A stretch of DNA of 64,000 bases from Rhizobiales bacterium Y(2018) (GTDB lineage Bacteria; Pseudomonadota; Alphaproteobacteria; Rhizobiales; Aestuariivirgaceae): assembly GCA_005502925.1 (NCBI GenBank), contig SCPD01000004.1, forward strand, positions 1 through 64,000, in the 5' to 3' direction. Of the stretch, positions 31,595-40,952 are shown piece after piece. The notes below the pieces were generated by a model that was not told where the DNA came from, ran no database searches, and saw only the letters and a program-made list of their open reading frames with translations. Numbering within the stretch: the first letter of the stretch is position 1; every line of letters begins with the position of its first letter. The translations under genes and the position numbers were made by a program.

Positions 31595-32110
31595 ATGACC
31601 GGCCCCATCGATTTTTCGGCCTTCGTCGCGCATTGGCGCGACATCGAGGGCGCGGACGACAATCACTATAATGGCTCAGACGAGCTCCAGACGATCAGCG
31701 CCTCCTATGGCGAGAAACACGGATTGATGCGCCTCGGCATCCATCACGAACGGCTTCAGCCTGGCCGGCGAGTTTCATGGCCGCACGCGGAAGCCGATGA
31801 GGAAGAGTTCGTCTTCGTCCTCGAAGGTGAGCCCGATCTGTGGGTCGACGGCTATCTCAAGCGGTTGAAGCCCGGCGACGGCGTGTCCTTTCCCGCCGGC
31901 ACCGGCCTTGCCCACACCTTCATCAATAACACGGATCAGGACGTGCGGCTTCTGGTGGCGGGCGAAGCGACACGCATCCGCAGCCGCCTCCACTATCCGA
32001 TGCACCCCAAGCGCAACGAAGAGCTCGGCAATCGTCACTGGAAGATCGATCCGCCACGGCCGCTGGGCCCACATGACGGCCTGCCCGATCGGCAGCGCGT
32101 GAAATCCTGA
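31595..32110 (+). CDS. Cupin-domain protein
   Basis: The 171-residue protein has one cupin-2 barrel (about 45-125): an HHERLQPGRRVSWPHAEADEEEFVFVLEG block and GDGVSFPAGTGLAHTFIN. The first motif keeps a His and Glu suitable for metal binding. The N-terminal 40 and C-terminal 35 residues lie outside the barrel. It might bind a sugar or small carboxylate; no enzyme is indicated. CAGGGAG precedes the ATG. No operon partner is evident. Confidence 0.8.
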   Translation: MTGPIDFSAFVAHWRDIEGADDNHYNGSDELQTISASYGEKHGLMRLGIHHERLQPGRRVSWPHAEADEEEFVFVLEGEPDLWVDGYLKRLKPGDGVSFPAGTGLAHTFINNTDQDVRLLVAGEATRIRSRLHYPMHPKRNEELGNRHWKIDPPRPLGPHDGLPDRQRVKS

Positions 32111-32245
32111 AAATCACACCGCCGGCATCGCCTGGCGTCTATGTCAGTTTGAAAGCTGGAAAAACTTTGGGAAATCTCCGTCACTTCAGAACCATCAACC
32201 GGCCTGAAGTGACGAGAATTTTTCGGCTTCGATCTTGTAGGCCGG

Positions 32246-32422
32246 CTAGTGCCTCATCTGCACGGCCAGCTTGGAAATTTCGTCTTTGATTCGGAGTTTC
32301 TTGCGCTTCAGCTCGGCAATTTCGGCATCTGTCGAAGCAGGGTGGGACATCACGTCCTCGAGCTCCGCTTCCAGAGCCTTATGTTTTGCCGCCAGTTCAC
32401 CGAGATGCGCCTGAACGCTCAT
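32246..32422 (-). CDS. DUF465 (YdcH-like) small protein, copy A
   Basis: The 58-residue protein is a short helical hairpin of the DUF465 family (HLGELAAKHKALEAELEDVM and LKRKKLRIKDEISKL). AGGAGG lies six bases before the ATG at 32422. Function unknown. A paralogue is divergent 118 bases away and ends in the same KxKxxLQIKDEI pattern. Confidence 0.88.
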   Translation of the reverse strand: MSVQAHLGELAAKHKALEAELEDVMSHPASTDAEIAELKRKKLRIKDEISKLAVQMRH

Positions 32423-32539
32423 CAAAGCCTCCTGTGATTGACCATATGAGTGTGGCACAGACTTGGGGTCTTGTCGAACCCCGTACAAGGGCATAGGGAG
32501 TGTGGAAAAAAGCGGTGCGCAAACTGGGGTAGGCGCCGA

Positions 32540-32745
32540 ATGATCGACGGGACTGAAGAAAATCTTCTGCAGACAAGGCTCATGACGCTGCGCCAGCAAC
32601 ATCGCGACCTGGATGCCGCTATTTCGTCGCTCGAGGACTCGGGCACCGGTGACCAGCTGCAATTGCGCCGGCTCAAGAAAATGAAGCTGCAGATCAAGGA
32701 CGAGATCCAGAAGGTCGAGGACAAGCTGATCCCGGATATCATCGC

Positions 32746-32749
<4 letters not shown>
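32540..32749 (+). CDS. DUF465 (YdcH-like) small protein, copy B
   Basis: The 69-residue protein has the DUF465 pattern [17 protein letters not shown] then [20 protein letters not shown]. Start MIDGTEENL is preferred because the frame upstream is non-family. Its stop overlaps purE (ATGA), so it is coupled to purine synthesis genes, a frequent alphaproteobacterial arrangement. It diverges from copy A. Confidence 0.85.
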
Positions 32750-33236
<487 letters not shown>

Positions 33237-33237
<1 letters not shown>

Positions 33238-34331
33238 TGCGGCTCGCCCATCCTTTGCCGCCCAATTCCGTGATCGGCATTCTGGGCGGCGGCCAGCTCG
33301 GCCGCATGCTGGCGCTCGCCGCGGCGCGTCTGGGTCTGCGCTGCCATATCTACGCACCCGAAACGGACAGCCCGGCCTTCCAGGTCGCCGCCGCTCATAC
33401 ATGCGCCGCCTATGACGACCGTGACGCGCTCGAGGCCTTTGCCGCCGCCGTCGATGTCGTGACCTATGAATTCGAGAATGTGCCAGCCGAGACTGCCGCC
33501 ATTCTGGGGCGGCTGAAGCCCCTGGCGCCGGGCTCGGAAGCGCTCGCCACCAGCCAGGACCGTTTCGTCGAGAAGACCTTCCTCGCCGGCATCGGCCTCG
33601 AGACCGCGCCCTTCGCCGCCGTCGATGACGAAGCCGGGCTCGAGCGGGCTGTCACCCGCATCGGCAGGCCTTCAATCCTGAAGACTCGCCGCTTCGGCTA
33701 TGACGGCAAGGGCCAAACCACGATTCGCGCCGAAACCGCGCTCGCCACCGCCTGGGCCCAGATCGGCGCCCGTCCGGCCATCCTGGAAGGCTTCGTCGCT
33801 TTCGAAAAGGAGGTCTCGGTCATCGCGGCGCGCGGCTGGGACGGCACCATCGCCGTCTATGACGTACCGGAAAACCGGCATGCGAATCATATCCTGCACC
33901 AGTCGATCGTGCCGGCGGCCATCGCCCCCGAAACGGCCGCCGAGGCCCGCGAGATCGCCGCCCGGATCACTGCCGCCCTCGATTATGTCGGCGTCATCGG
34001 GGTGGAATTGTTCTTCGCCAGGGGCCACGGCGCCGAGCGGCTGATCGTCAACGAGATCGCCCCCCGGGTCCATAATTCCGGCCACTGGACCATGGATGCC
34101 TGCACCGTTTCGCAGTTCGAGCAGCATATCCGCGCCGTCGCCGGCTGGCCGCTCGGCAGTCCGGAGCGCCACAGCGACGTCATCATGACCAACCTCTTGG
34201 GCGAGGACGCCGAAAACTGGCAGAATCTGGTCCGGGAACCCCATTCCGGGCTCCATCTTTACGGCAAGGCGGAATGCCGCGCCGGCCGTAAAATGGGCCA
34301 TATTAACCGGCTAACCCCTCGACAGGGCTAA
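33237..34331 (+). CDS. purK: 5-(carboxyamino)imidazole ribonucleotide synthase
   Basis: PurK uses ATP and bicarbonate to make N5-CAIR from AIR, feeding PurE. The 364-residue ATP-grasp protein begins with the pre-ATP-grasp domain [20 protein letters not shown], has the ATP-binding block [14 protein letters not shown] and the metal-binding [16 protein letters not shown]. The TGATG junction indicates coupling to purE. Confidence 0.97.
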
Positions 34332-34447
34332 AACCCTGTGCTATTTCGCCCGCCAGCTTGAAGGGGGCAGCCCTTTCGGACGGCACGGGTTATTCCGGGC
34401 CGCTTTTCTGGACACAACCGCTTTCTAAGGAACCGAGGTCAGATCTC

Positions 34448-34681
34448 GTGCAAGTTATCGTTCGCGACAATAATGTCGACCAGGCGCTCAAGGCCCTCAA
34501 GAAGAAGATGCAGCGTGAGGGTATTTTCCGCGAGATGAAGCTCCGCGGACATTACGAAAAGCCTTCCGAGAAGAAGGCCCGCGAGAAGGCGGAAGCCGTC
34601 CGCCGTGCCCGCAAGCTGGCCCGCAAACGCCTGCAGCGCGAAGGCCTGCTCCCGGCCCCCAAGAAGATCGTCAAGCCGTAA
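34448..34681 (+). CDS. rpsU: Small ribosomal subunit protein bS21
   Basis: bS21 sits near the anti-SD of 16S rRNA. The 77-residue basic protein starts [20 protein letters not shown] after a GTG start codon at 34448; GAGG lies nine bases before it. An in-frame ATG far upstream adds a non-family leader. C-terminal basic extension is typical of alphaproteobacteria. A terminator follows at 34709. Confidence 0.95.
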   Translation: MQVIVRDNNVDQALKALKKKMQREGIFREMKLRGHYEKPSEKKAREKAEAVRRARKLARKRLQREGLLPAPKKIVKP

Positions 34682-34708
34682 TCACGCCGTCAAGGCAGTG
34701 AGGAACGA

Positions 34709-34732
34709 GGCCGGGCATGTCCCGGCCTTTAG
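34709..34732 (+). terminator. Rho-independent terminator of rpsU
   Basis: GGCCGGG-CATGT-CCCGGCC is a seven-pair stem with T-rich TTTAG after it, 28 bases after the rpsU stop. The T-tract is short. Confidence 0.65.
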
Positions 34733-34742
34733 CGTTTGTGCC

Positions 34743-34869
34743 TAGAGCGCTCCCCGCCAAAGTTGCTCGACTTTGGCGATAAGGAAGCGCTCCAGATTAT
34801 ATGTTTTCGAGCCCTTTTACCCGTTTTGATCGAATCGGAACGATTCGATCAAAACGGGAAGGGCTCTAA
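34743..34869. repeat. Composite two-hairpin dispersed element
   Basis: Hairpin one has outer arms AGCGCTcc/AGCGCTcc-mirrored around CGCCAAAGT / ACTTTGGCG. A linker AGATTATATGTTTTCGAGCC leads to hairpin two, whose arms CCCGTTTTGATCGAATCG and CGATTCGATCAAAACGGG are perfect. An inverted copy with different but equally paired stems is at 17656-17780. Confidence 0.87.
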
Positions 34870-34877
34870 GCCGAAAA

Positions 34878-35681
34878 TCACTCCGCCGCGCGCGCCTTGG
34901 CGATCTCGGCCTTGATCAGCGGAACGAGGTCGGCATTGCCGGCAAGGACCGTTCCCGTATCGAAAGGCGCTTTCTCGCCCTCCGCCGAGGTGACGATGCC
35001 GCCCGCCTCGCGCACCATCAGAATGCCCGCCGCGGTGTCCCAGGGCTCGAGGCCCCGGCCCTGCATGACATCGATGCGGCCCGCCGCCACATAAGCCAGC
35101 TCGAGCGCCGCCGAGCCGATCTGCCGGATGGCCGCGACCTTGGGCTGGAGCCGCGCCAGCTCGCGCTGGAACTGGTCGTGGCGATCCGCTTCACCGATCG
35201 AGGGAATGCCCCAGGCGAGCACCGTATCGGAGAGCGTCTTGCGCGCCGCGACCCGCAGGCGGCGACTGTTGAGGAAAGCCCCTTGCCCCCGCTCGGCGGT
35301 GAACAGCTCGTCGGTGATCGGATTATACGTCACCCCGCACAGCAGATCGCCCTTGCGCTCGAGCGCCACGGAGATGGCGAAGAACGGGATGGAATGGATG
35401 AAATTGGTGGTGCCGTCGATCGGATCGATGATCCAGCGATGATCGGCGTCGCGGCCCACGACCTTGCCTGATTCCTCCATCAGGAAGCTGTAGCCCGGCC
35501 GCGCTTTTTCCAGCTCGTCGCGCAGCACCTTTTCGCAGCGTTTGTCGGCGGCTGTCACGAAATTGCCCGGCCCCTTGACCGAGACCTGGAGATTGGCGAT
35601 TTCGCCGAAATCGCGCTGCACGCCGCGCGCCGCCTTGCGCACGGCCGCAATCATGACGGTGAGATTAGCCGACTGAGCCAC
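34878..35681 (-). CDS. Inositol monophosphatase family protein (SuhB-like)
   Basis: The 267-residue protein shows the lithium-sensitive phosphatase motifs: MEESG (metal Glu), WIIDPIDGTTNFIHSIPFF and EPWDTAAGILMVREAGG. It should remove phosphate from inositol-1-phosphate or a related sugar phosphate; SuhB-type ribosomal RNA roles are also possible. Start is GTG 35681 with AGGCAGGAA upstream, giving the usual length; an ATG further upstream adds 22 atypical residues. It is divergent from prpE. Confidence 0.9.
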   Translation of the reverse strand: MAQSANLTVMIAAVRKAARGVQRDFGEIANLQVSVKGPGNFVTAADKRCEKVLRDELEKARPGYSFLMEESGKVVGRDADHRWIIDPIDGTTNFIHSIPFFAISVALERKGDLLCGVTYNPITDELFTAERGQGAFLNSRRLRVAARKTLSDTVLAWGIPSIGEADRHDQFQRELARLQPKVAAIRQIGSAALELAYVAAGRIDVMQGRGLEPWDTAAGILMVREAGGIVTSAEGEKAPFDTGTVLAGNADLVPLIKAEIAKARAAE

Positions 35682-35809
35682 GGTGAGTTCCTGCCTGATG
35701 GAAGAGGTCCGTGTCCTAGCAAGTCTGCCCCGGTAAAACCAGACCATTTTCCTGTTGTCCTTCAGTCCCCGATATCCAAGACTAAGCTTCGGAAACGCCA
35801 GGAATTTCG

Positions 35810-37708
35810 ATGAGCACCTACGAGAAGACCTATCAGCGCTGGCAGTCCGACCCCAAAGCCTTCTGGGCCGAGGCGGCGCGCGACATCGACTGGATCAAGC
35901 CTTGGGACCATGTCTATGCCAAGGTCGACGGCCTCGACCGCTGGTTCGTCGGCGCCCTATGCAACACCTGCTGGAACGCCGTCGACCGCCATGTGGCCGC
36001 CGGTCATGGCGCGCGCACCGCCCTCATCTATGACAGCCCGCTCACCGGCCGGAAGCAACGCTTCACCTATGCCGAGCTTCAGGACGAGGTCGCGACGCTC
36101 GCAGCCCTGCTGCAGGATCTCGGTATCGTCAAAGGCGATCGTGTTCTCCTTTACATGCCGATGATCCCTGAAGCCGTCTTCGCCATGCTGGCCTGCGCCC
36201 GCATCGGCGCCGTCCATTCCGTGGTCTTCGGCGGCTTCGCCCCGGCCGAGCTCGCCACGCGCATCAACGACGCCAAGCCGAAGCTCATCATGTCGGCCTC
36301 CTGCGGCATCGAGCCCGGCCGCGTCGTCGCCTATAAGCCGCTCATCGACAAGGCGATCGAGCTCGCCCAGCACAAGCCGGCGCATGGCCTCGTCTGGCAA
36401 AGGCCGGAGCTTGCCGCCGAACTCACGCCGGGCCGCGATCATGATTGGGCCGAAGGCCTCGCCGCAACCCGTAAAGCCAAACGCAAGGCGGAGTGTGTAC
36501 CGGTGAAGGCCACCGATCCGCTTTATGTGCTCTACACGTCAGGCACCACCGGTCAGCCCAAGGGCGTGGTGCGCGACAATGGCGGGCATCTGGTGGCGCT
36601 CAAATGGACGATGCCGAACATCTACGGCATCGCGCCGGGCGAGACCTTCTGGGCCGCCTCCGATGTCGGCTGGGTCGTCGGCCATTCCTATATCGTCTAT
36701 GCGCCGCTGCTCCATGGCGCCACCGCCATCCTCTTCGAAGGCAAGCCGGTCGGCACGCCCGATGCCGGCACGTTCTGGCGCGTCATCGCCGAGCATGGCG
36801 TGAAGGCGCTGTTCACCGCGCCGACCGCCTTCCGCGCCATCAAGAAAGAGGATCCGGACGGCAACTTCATCCGCAAATACGATCTGTCGCAGTTCCGCAC
36901 CTTGTTTCTCGCCGGCGAGCGCGCCGATCCCGATACGGTGAAATGGGCCGAGGAGCGTCTCAATGTGCCGGTCATCGATCACTGGTGGCAGACCGAGACC
37001 GGCTGGCCGATCGCCGCCAACCCGGTCGGCCTCGGCCGGTTGCCGGTCAAATACGGCTCTCCCACCGTCGCCATGCCGGGTTATGACGTGCGCGTGCTCG
37101 ATGAGGGCGGCCATGAGGTGAAGCGCGGCACGCTCGGCGCCATCTGCATCAAGACGCCACTGCCGCCCGGCTGCCTGCCGACATTGTGGGGCAACGATGC
37201 GCGTTTCCGCTCGAGCTATCTCGACCATTTCCCCGGCTATTACGAAACCGCCGATGCGGGCTTCATGGACGAGGACGGCTATCTCTACATCATGGCGCGC
37301 ACCGACGACATCATCAACACGGCCGGCCACCGTCTCTCCACCGGTGGCATGGAGGAAGTGCTGGCCGGCCATCCCAATGTCGCCGAATGCGCCGTCATCG
37401 GCATCGCCGATCAGCTCAAAGGCCAGGTGCCGGTGGGTTTCGTCGTGCTGAAGGCGGGCGTGGCGCGCGAGGCGAAGGAGATAGAAGCCGAATGCATCCA
37501 GCGCATCCGCGAGGAGATCGGCCCGGTCGCCAGCTTCAAGACGGTGATGATCGTCCAACGTCTGCCCAAGACGCGCTCGGGCAAGATTTTGCGCGCCACC
37601 ATGCGCAAGATCGCCGACCGCGAAGAATGGAAGATGCCGGCGACCATCGACGATCCGATGATCCTTGATGAGATCACCAAGGCCTTGAAGACGAAGGGAC
37701 TGGGTTGA
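35810..37708 (+). CDS. prpE: Propionyl-CoA synthetase
   Basis: PrpE activates propionate to propionyl-CoA with ATP. The 632-residue protein is an ANL-superfamily acyl-CoA synthetase: ATP motif YTSGTTGQPKG at 242-252, the WWQTETGWPIA block, the hinge ETADAGFMDEDGYLYIMARTDD, and the catalytic Lys592 in RSGKILR. The N-terminus YQRWQSDPKAFWAEAARDIDW is the propionate-type extension. Neighbouring cupin and no methylcitrate genes, so the wider pathway lies elsewhere. Confidence 0.92.
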   Translation: MSTYEKTYQRWQSDPKAFWAEAARDIDWIKPWDHVYAKVDGLDRWFVGALCNTCWNAVDRHVAAGHGARTALIYDSPLTGRKQRFTYAELQDEVATLAALLQDLGIVKGDRVLLYMPMIPEAVFAMLACARIGAVHSVVFGGFAPAELATRINDAKPKLIMSASCGIEPGRVVAYKPLIDKAIELAQHKPAHGLVWQRPELAAELTPGRDHDWAEGLAATRKAKRKAECVPVKATDPLYVLYTSGTTGQPKGVVRDNGGHLVALKWTMPNIYGIAPGETFWAASDVGWVVGHSYIVYAPLLHGATAILFEGKPVGTPDAGTFWRVIAEHGVKALFTAPTAFRAIKKEDPDGNFIRKYDLSQFRTLFLAGERADPDTVKWAEERLNVPVIDHWWQTETGWPIAANPVGLGRLPVKYGSPTVAMPGYDVRVLDEGGHEVKRGTLGAICIKTPLPPGCLPTLWGNDARFRSSYLDHFPGYYETADAGFMDEDGYLYIMARTDDIINTAGHRLSTGGMEEVLAGHPNVAECAVIGIADQLKGQVPVGFVVLKAGVAREAKEIEAECIQRIREEIGPVASFKTVMIVQRLPKTRSGKILRATMRKIADREEWKMPATIDDPMILDEITKALKTKGLG

Positions 37709-37713
37709 CCGCC

Positions 37714-38058
37714 ATGGCGGATGTCATCACGCGCGCGGACTGGGCGGAGCATCCTGACCGCTGGCAAGGCGAAGTTGAGCTCGGCGCTTTTGGCGGCGAT
37801 CTCTGCATCATCTTCAACTATATCGCTGGGCCCGGCGGCGGACCGCGCCTGCACAAGCATCCTTATGCCGAGACCTTCATCGTGCGTTCGGGCACCGGCC
37901 TCTTCACGCTGGGCGATCGCGAGATCACCGTAACCGAAGGCCAGATCCTCATCGCGCCGGCGCATACACCGCATAAATTCAGCAATGTCGGCCCCGGCCC
38001 GCTCGAGACCATCGACATCCATTCGAGCGGCAAATTTTCGACCGAATGGCTGGAGTGA
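37714..38058 (+). CDS. Cupin-2 domain protein
   Basis: The 114-residue protein is one cupin barrel with both motifs: GPRLHKHPYAETFIVRSG (two His, Glu) and LIAPAHTPHKFSN (His), the common metal set. ATG 37714 is used; a TTG overlapping the prpE stop is also in frame. It is probably cotranscribed with prpE. No partner fixes its function. Confidence 0.85.
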   Translation: MADVITRADWAEHPDRWQGEVELGAFGGDLCIIFNYIAGPGGGPRLHKHPYAETFIVRSGTGLFTLGDREITVTEGQILIAPAHTPHKFSNVGPGPLETIDIHSSGKFSTEWLE

Positions 38059-38067
38059 AAGCGGGCG

Positions 38068-38808
38068 TTATTCCGCGTGCGGACCGTACAGCTTGCGCGC
38101 CGCGTCACCGTCGCTCAGCGTCGGACCTTTGAGCTTCTCGTCATAGCGAAAGCCCATCAGCGCGCCGGCCGCTCCCGGATGATCGAGCCCGATGGCATGA
38201 CCGATCTCATGCATGAAGGTGTAGCGCAGGTCATAGACGTCGAGATCGCCGTCGAAGCCGATCTTCCATTTGGCCCGCGGGTTGAGGCAGATCAGCGCCT
38301 GGCGGATCGTCCTCACACTGTGCGCCTTGGCGGGCGGCTCCGTCGGCTCGGCACCGGCGACCAGCCCTCTTTCCGTCGCCGGGGCCGAAGCGAGCGGGCC
38401 GGAATCGAGCTCGATATTGGTGAAAGCGCGCCCCTTCGGATTGCCTTGCGCGCCGATGAGGATGTCGGCCTGCGCGGCATTTGGCGTTTCGATGAAAGTA
38501 AGATTGGCGGCCTTCGACCATGCCGCGAAAGCAGCGGCGGCTTCAGCGCGCACGCGATTATCCGCAAGTCCTGCCTGCTTCTCCAATCCGTCGAGCGGAC
38601 GGAGCGTGGCGCAATTGCGCGCCGTCGGCGACTTCACGTCGGTTGTGGCGAAGCCATAGGTCACCGTGGCGCCTGCGCTCCATTTGGGCGCGCCCCATTT
38701 GACCCAGGCGCCTTCCAGCACCAGGAGTCGTTGATCACTTGCAACGCACGGGACGGACATCGTCGCCGCCAGGACGATGGCGGCGCCAGCGAAGCTGCGC
38801 AACATCAT
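38068..38808 (-). CDS. Secreted matrixin-type zinc metalloprotease
   Basis: The 246-residue protein has a signal peptide (cleavage near CVA|SD, about residue 24) and a C-terminal metzincin catalytic domain. The zinc motif is HEIGHAIGLDH (H200, E201, H204, H210) and GALMGF supplies the Met-turn. An N-terminal domain of about 170 residues has conserved WSKAANLTFIET typical of matrixins. It should be exported and degrade protein, target unknown. ATG 38808 is used; ATG 38805 and a GTG upstream are alternatives. It converges on the cupin gene, nine bases away. Confidence 0.88.
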   Translation of the reverse strand: MMLRSFAGAAIVLAATMSVPCVASDQRLLVLEGAWVKWGAPKWSAGATVTYGFATTDVKSPTARNCATLRPLDGLEKQAGLADNRVRAEAAAAFAAWSKAANLTFIETPNAAQADILIGAQGNPKGRAFTNIELDSGPLASAPATERGLVAGAEPTEPPAKAHSVRTIRQALICLNPRAKWKIGFDGDLDVYDLRYTFMHEIGHAIGLDHPGAAGALMGFRYDEKLKGPTLSDGDAARKLYGPHAE

Positions 38809-39000
38809 GCAGTAAGTTCCCTCACTCACCCATAGATAGTATCACTGTCGATCTTGGTGCCGGCGCCGCTTACCTGACGGCAAAACTCTTGCACGGCCCG
38901 TTTGTTCTACATTTCCCGGCCCAGCGCAATCCGCATTTTGTCGCCTCATCCGCAAAGTGATAGGGAACCTTCTCAACCAGCATCGAGGCGCGCCTCCCTA

Positions 39001-40146
39001 ATGTCCCCTTCCGTCATTCGCAGAGCGCGCGGCGCCATCTCGGTTACGTTCCTGGTCTATGGGCTGGTCGTCGGCGCCTGGGTTCCGCATATTCCGCTGG
39101 CCAAGGATCGGCTCGCCGTCGGCAACGGTATTTTCGGCATGGCGCTCCTCGCCATCGCGATCGGCGGGATCATGGCCATGCCGATTTCCGCCGGCATGAC
39201 GAGCCGCTTCGGCAGCGCCAAGGTCGCCGCGGTGACGGGCATCGCGCTGTGCCTCGCATTCATCCTGCCGCCGATGGCGCCTGATCTCGCGACATTCCTG
39301 CCGGCCGCCCTCCTTTTCGGCGCCGCCTTGGGCGGCATGGATGTCGCGATGAACGCACATGGCGTAGCGGTCGAGAAAGCAATGCGGCGGCCGACCATGT
39401 CCGTGGTCCACGCCGCTTACAGTCTTGGCGCCCTGATCGGAGCGGTTCTCGGTGCCCTGCTTCTGAAACTGATCGGCGAAACACCGCAGATACTCCTCAC
39501 CACCGCGCTGGGTCTCGCTCTGTTCCTCGCCTGCATCCCTTTCTATCTTCCATCGGCCGTCGACAGAGGGACGCCGGGAGCGATCTTCGTCTGGCCGACG
39601 CGCGCCTCCCTCGGGCTCGGCGCCCTCTGCTTCCTGACCCTGATGTCGGAGGGCGCCATCATTGACTGGTCCGGTCTCGTGCTGCGCCAGCGCTTCCTGC
39701 TCGAAGCCACAACGGCGGCGTTCGGCTTCGTGGCCTTCTCGGTCGGCATGACGGCGGCGCGCCTCTTGGGTGATCGCCTGCGGCTCGAATTCGGCGCCAT
39801 CCGGCTCCTGCGCTGGAGCGCCCTCATGACGGCAACCGGAATGGCCATCGCCCTCGTCATCCCCTCGGCCCCCATCGCCATTGCCGCCCTCGCTTTGACT
39901 GGCATGGGCCTCGGCAACGCAGCGCCCGTCCTGTTTGCCGGTGGCGGCCGCCTGGAGCCGGAGGCACCCGGCCGTGGCATCGCCGCGGTGACGACGCTCG
40001 GTTACACCGGCTTTCTCGCCGGCCCTCCGTTGATCGGCTTCGTCGCCGAGCTGAGCGGATTGCCCATGGCGCTCGGCCTCGTCGTGCTGGCGTCACTCGT
40101 CATTGCCGCTTCGGCGGGCGCGGCTGGCGCCGCCGACCGCTATTAG
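39001..40146 (+). CDS. MFS transporter
   Basis: The 381-residue protein has about twelve hydrophobic helices in two halves, with a charged cytosolic loop near VDRGTPGA. The GVAVEKAMRRP motif and the G-rich helices match the YbjJ-like MFS group. Start MSPSVIRRARG gives a basic N-terminus before helix one; the longer frame is not hydrophobic. Substrate unknown. It is followed by SDR1 after 34 bases. Confidence 0.88.
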   Translation: MSPSVIRRARGAISVTFLVYGLVVGAWVPHIPLAKDRLAVGNGIFGMALLAIAIGGIMAMPISAGMTSRFGSAKVAAVTGIALCLAFILPPMAPDLATFLPAALLFGAALGGMDVAMNAHGVAVEKAMRRPTMSVVHAAYSLGALIGAVLGALLLKLIGETPQILLTTALGLALFLACIPFYLPSAVDRGTPGAIFVWPTRASLGLGALCFLTLMSEGAIIDWSGLVLRQRFLLEATTAAFGFVAFSVGMTAARLLGDRLRLEFGAIRLLRWSALMTATGMAIALVIPSAPIAIAALALTGMGLGNAAPVLFAGGGRLEPEAPGRGIAAVTTLGYTGFLAGPPLIGFVAELSGLPMALGLVVLASLVIAASAGAAGAADRY

Positions 40147-40180
40147 CTAGACTCGCGCCCGCATACGAAGAGAGGAAAGC

Positions 40181-40939
40181 ATGTTCAGCAAGCCGGACTT
40201 CACGGGCAAGACGGTGGTGATCACCGGCGCCGGCCGCGGCCTCGGTGCCGCCTTCGCCGTCGTCCTCACCGATCTCGGCGCCGAGGTCATCATGACCGGG
40301 CGCAATACCGAGCAGGTGACCACCGCCGCCGAGGCGATCGGCCTGCGCACCGGCAAGCGGCCACGCACTCTCGTCTTCGATCTCGCCGATCCCGGCCAGG
40401 TGACGCTCACCGCCAAGAAGCTGCGCGACGAGATGGCGAAGATCGACATCCTCATCAACAATGGGGCGCAATGGCTTGCCGGCAAGATGGACGAGCACGA
40501 CGCCTATGCCATCGTCAGCACGATTTCCTCGGCCGTCACCGGGACACTGCTTTTTACCCGCGGCCTCATCAAGCCGCTCGAGGCTTCGGGCGCCGGCGAC
40601 ATTCTCAACATCGTCTCGATCTCGGGTCTCCCCAATGTGCCGCTTCAGGGCGAGTCGGTCGCCTTCCATGCCGCCAAGCACGGGCAAACCGGCATGACCG
40701 AGGGCCTCAAGCAGGAGCTCAAGGGCCGTCCCGTCCGGGTGAGCGCGCTCTATCCACCTAATCTCGCCGACATTTCGCCGCTCGATTCCGAGGCCTGGGA
40801 CGCCCCGCGCGCGGCCGATTCTCTCGTCACCAATCGCGATATCGTCGAGGCCGGCATCTTCGCGCTGACGCGGCCGCGACATGTGACTCTCGCCTCGCTC
40901 GTCATCGACCCCGATCACGGCGGCACTTTTCCAGGCTAG
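40181..40939 (+). CDS. Short-chain dehydrogenase/reductase with Tyr-to-Phe change
   Basis: The 252-residue protein has the SDR cofactor motif TGAGRGLG, the DLAD cofactor loop and the NNGAQ active-site strand. Catalytic Ser is at about 148 (SISG), Lys at 166, but the position of the catalytic Tyr is Phe162 (FHAAK). Such a change usually removes standard SDR chemistry, so the protein may be a non-catalytic paralogue or use another acid. AGAGGAAAG precedes the ATG. SDR2 follows 13 bases later. Confidence 0.88.
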   Translation: MFSKPDFTGKTVVITGAGRGLGAAFAVVLTDLGAEVIMTGRNTEQVTTAAEAIGLRTGKRPRTLVFDLADPGQVTLTAKKLRDEMAKIDILINNGAQWLAGKMDEHDAYAIVSTISSAVTGTLLFTRGLIKPLEASGAGDILNIVSISGLPNVPLQGESVAFHAAKHGQTGMTEGLKQELKGRPVRVSALYPPNLADISPLDSEAWDAPRAADSLVTNRDIVEAGIFALTRPRHVTLASLVIDPDHGGTFPG

Positions 40940-40952
40940 CATCGGAACTGAT

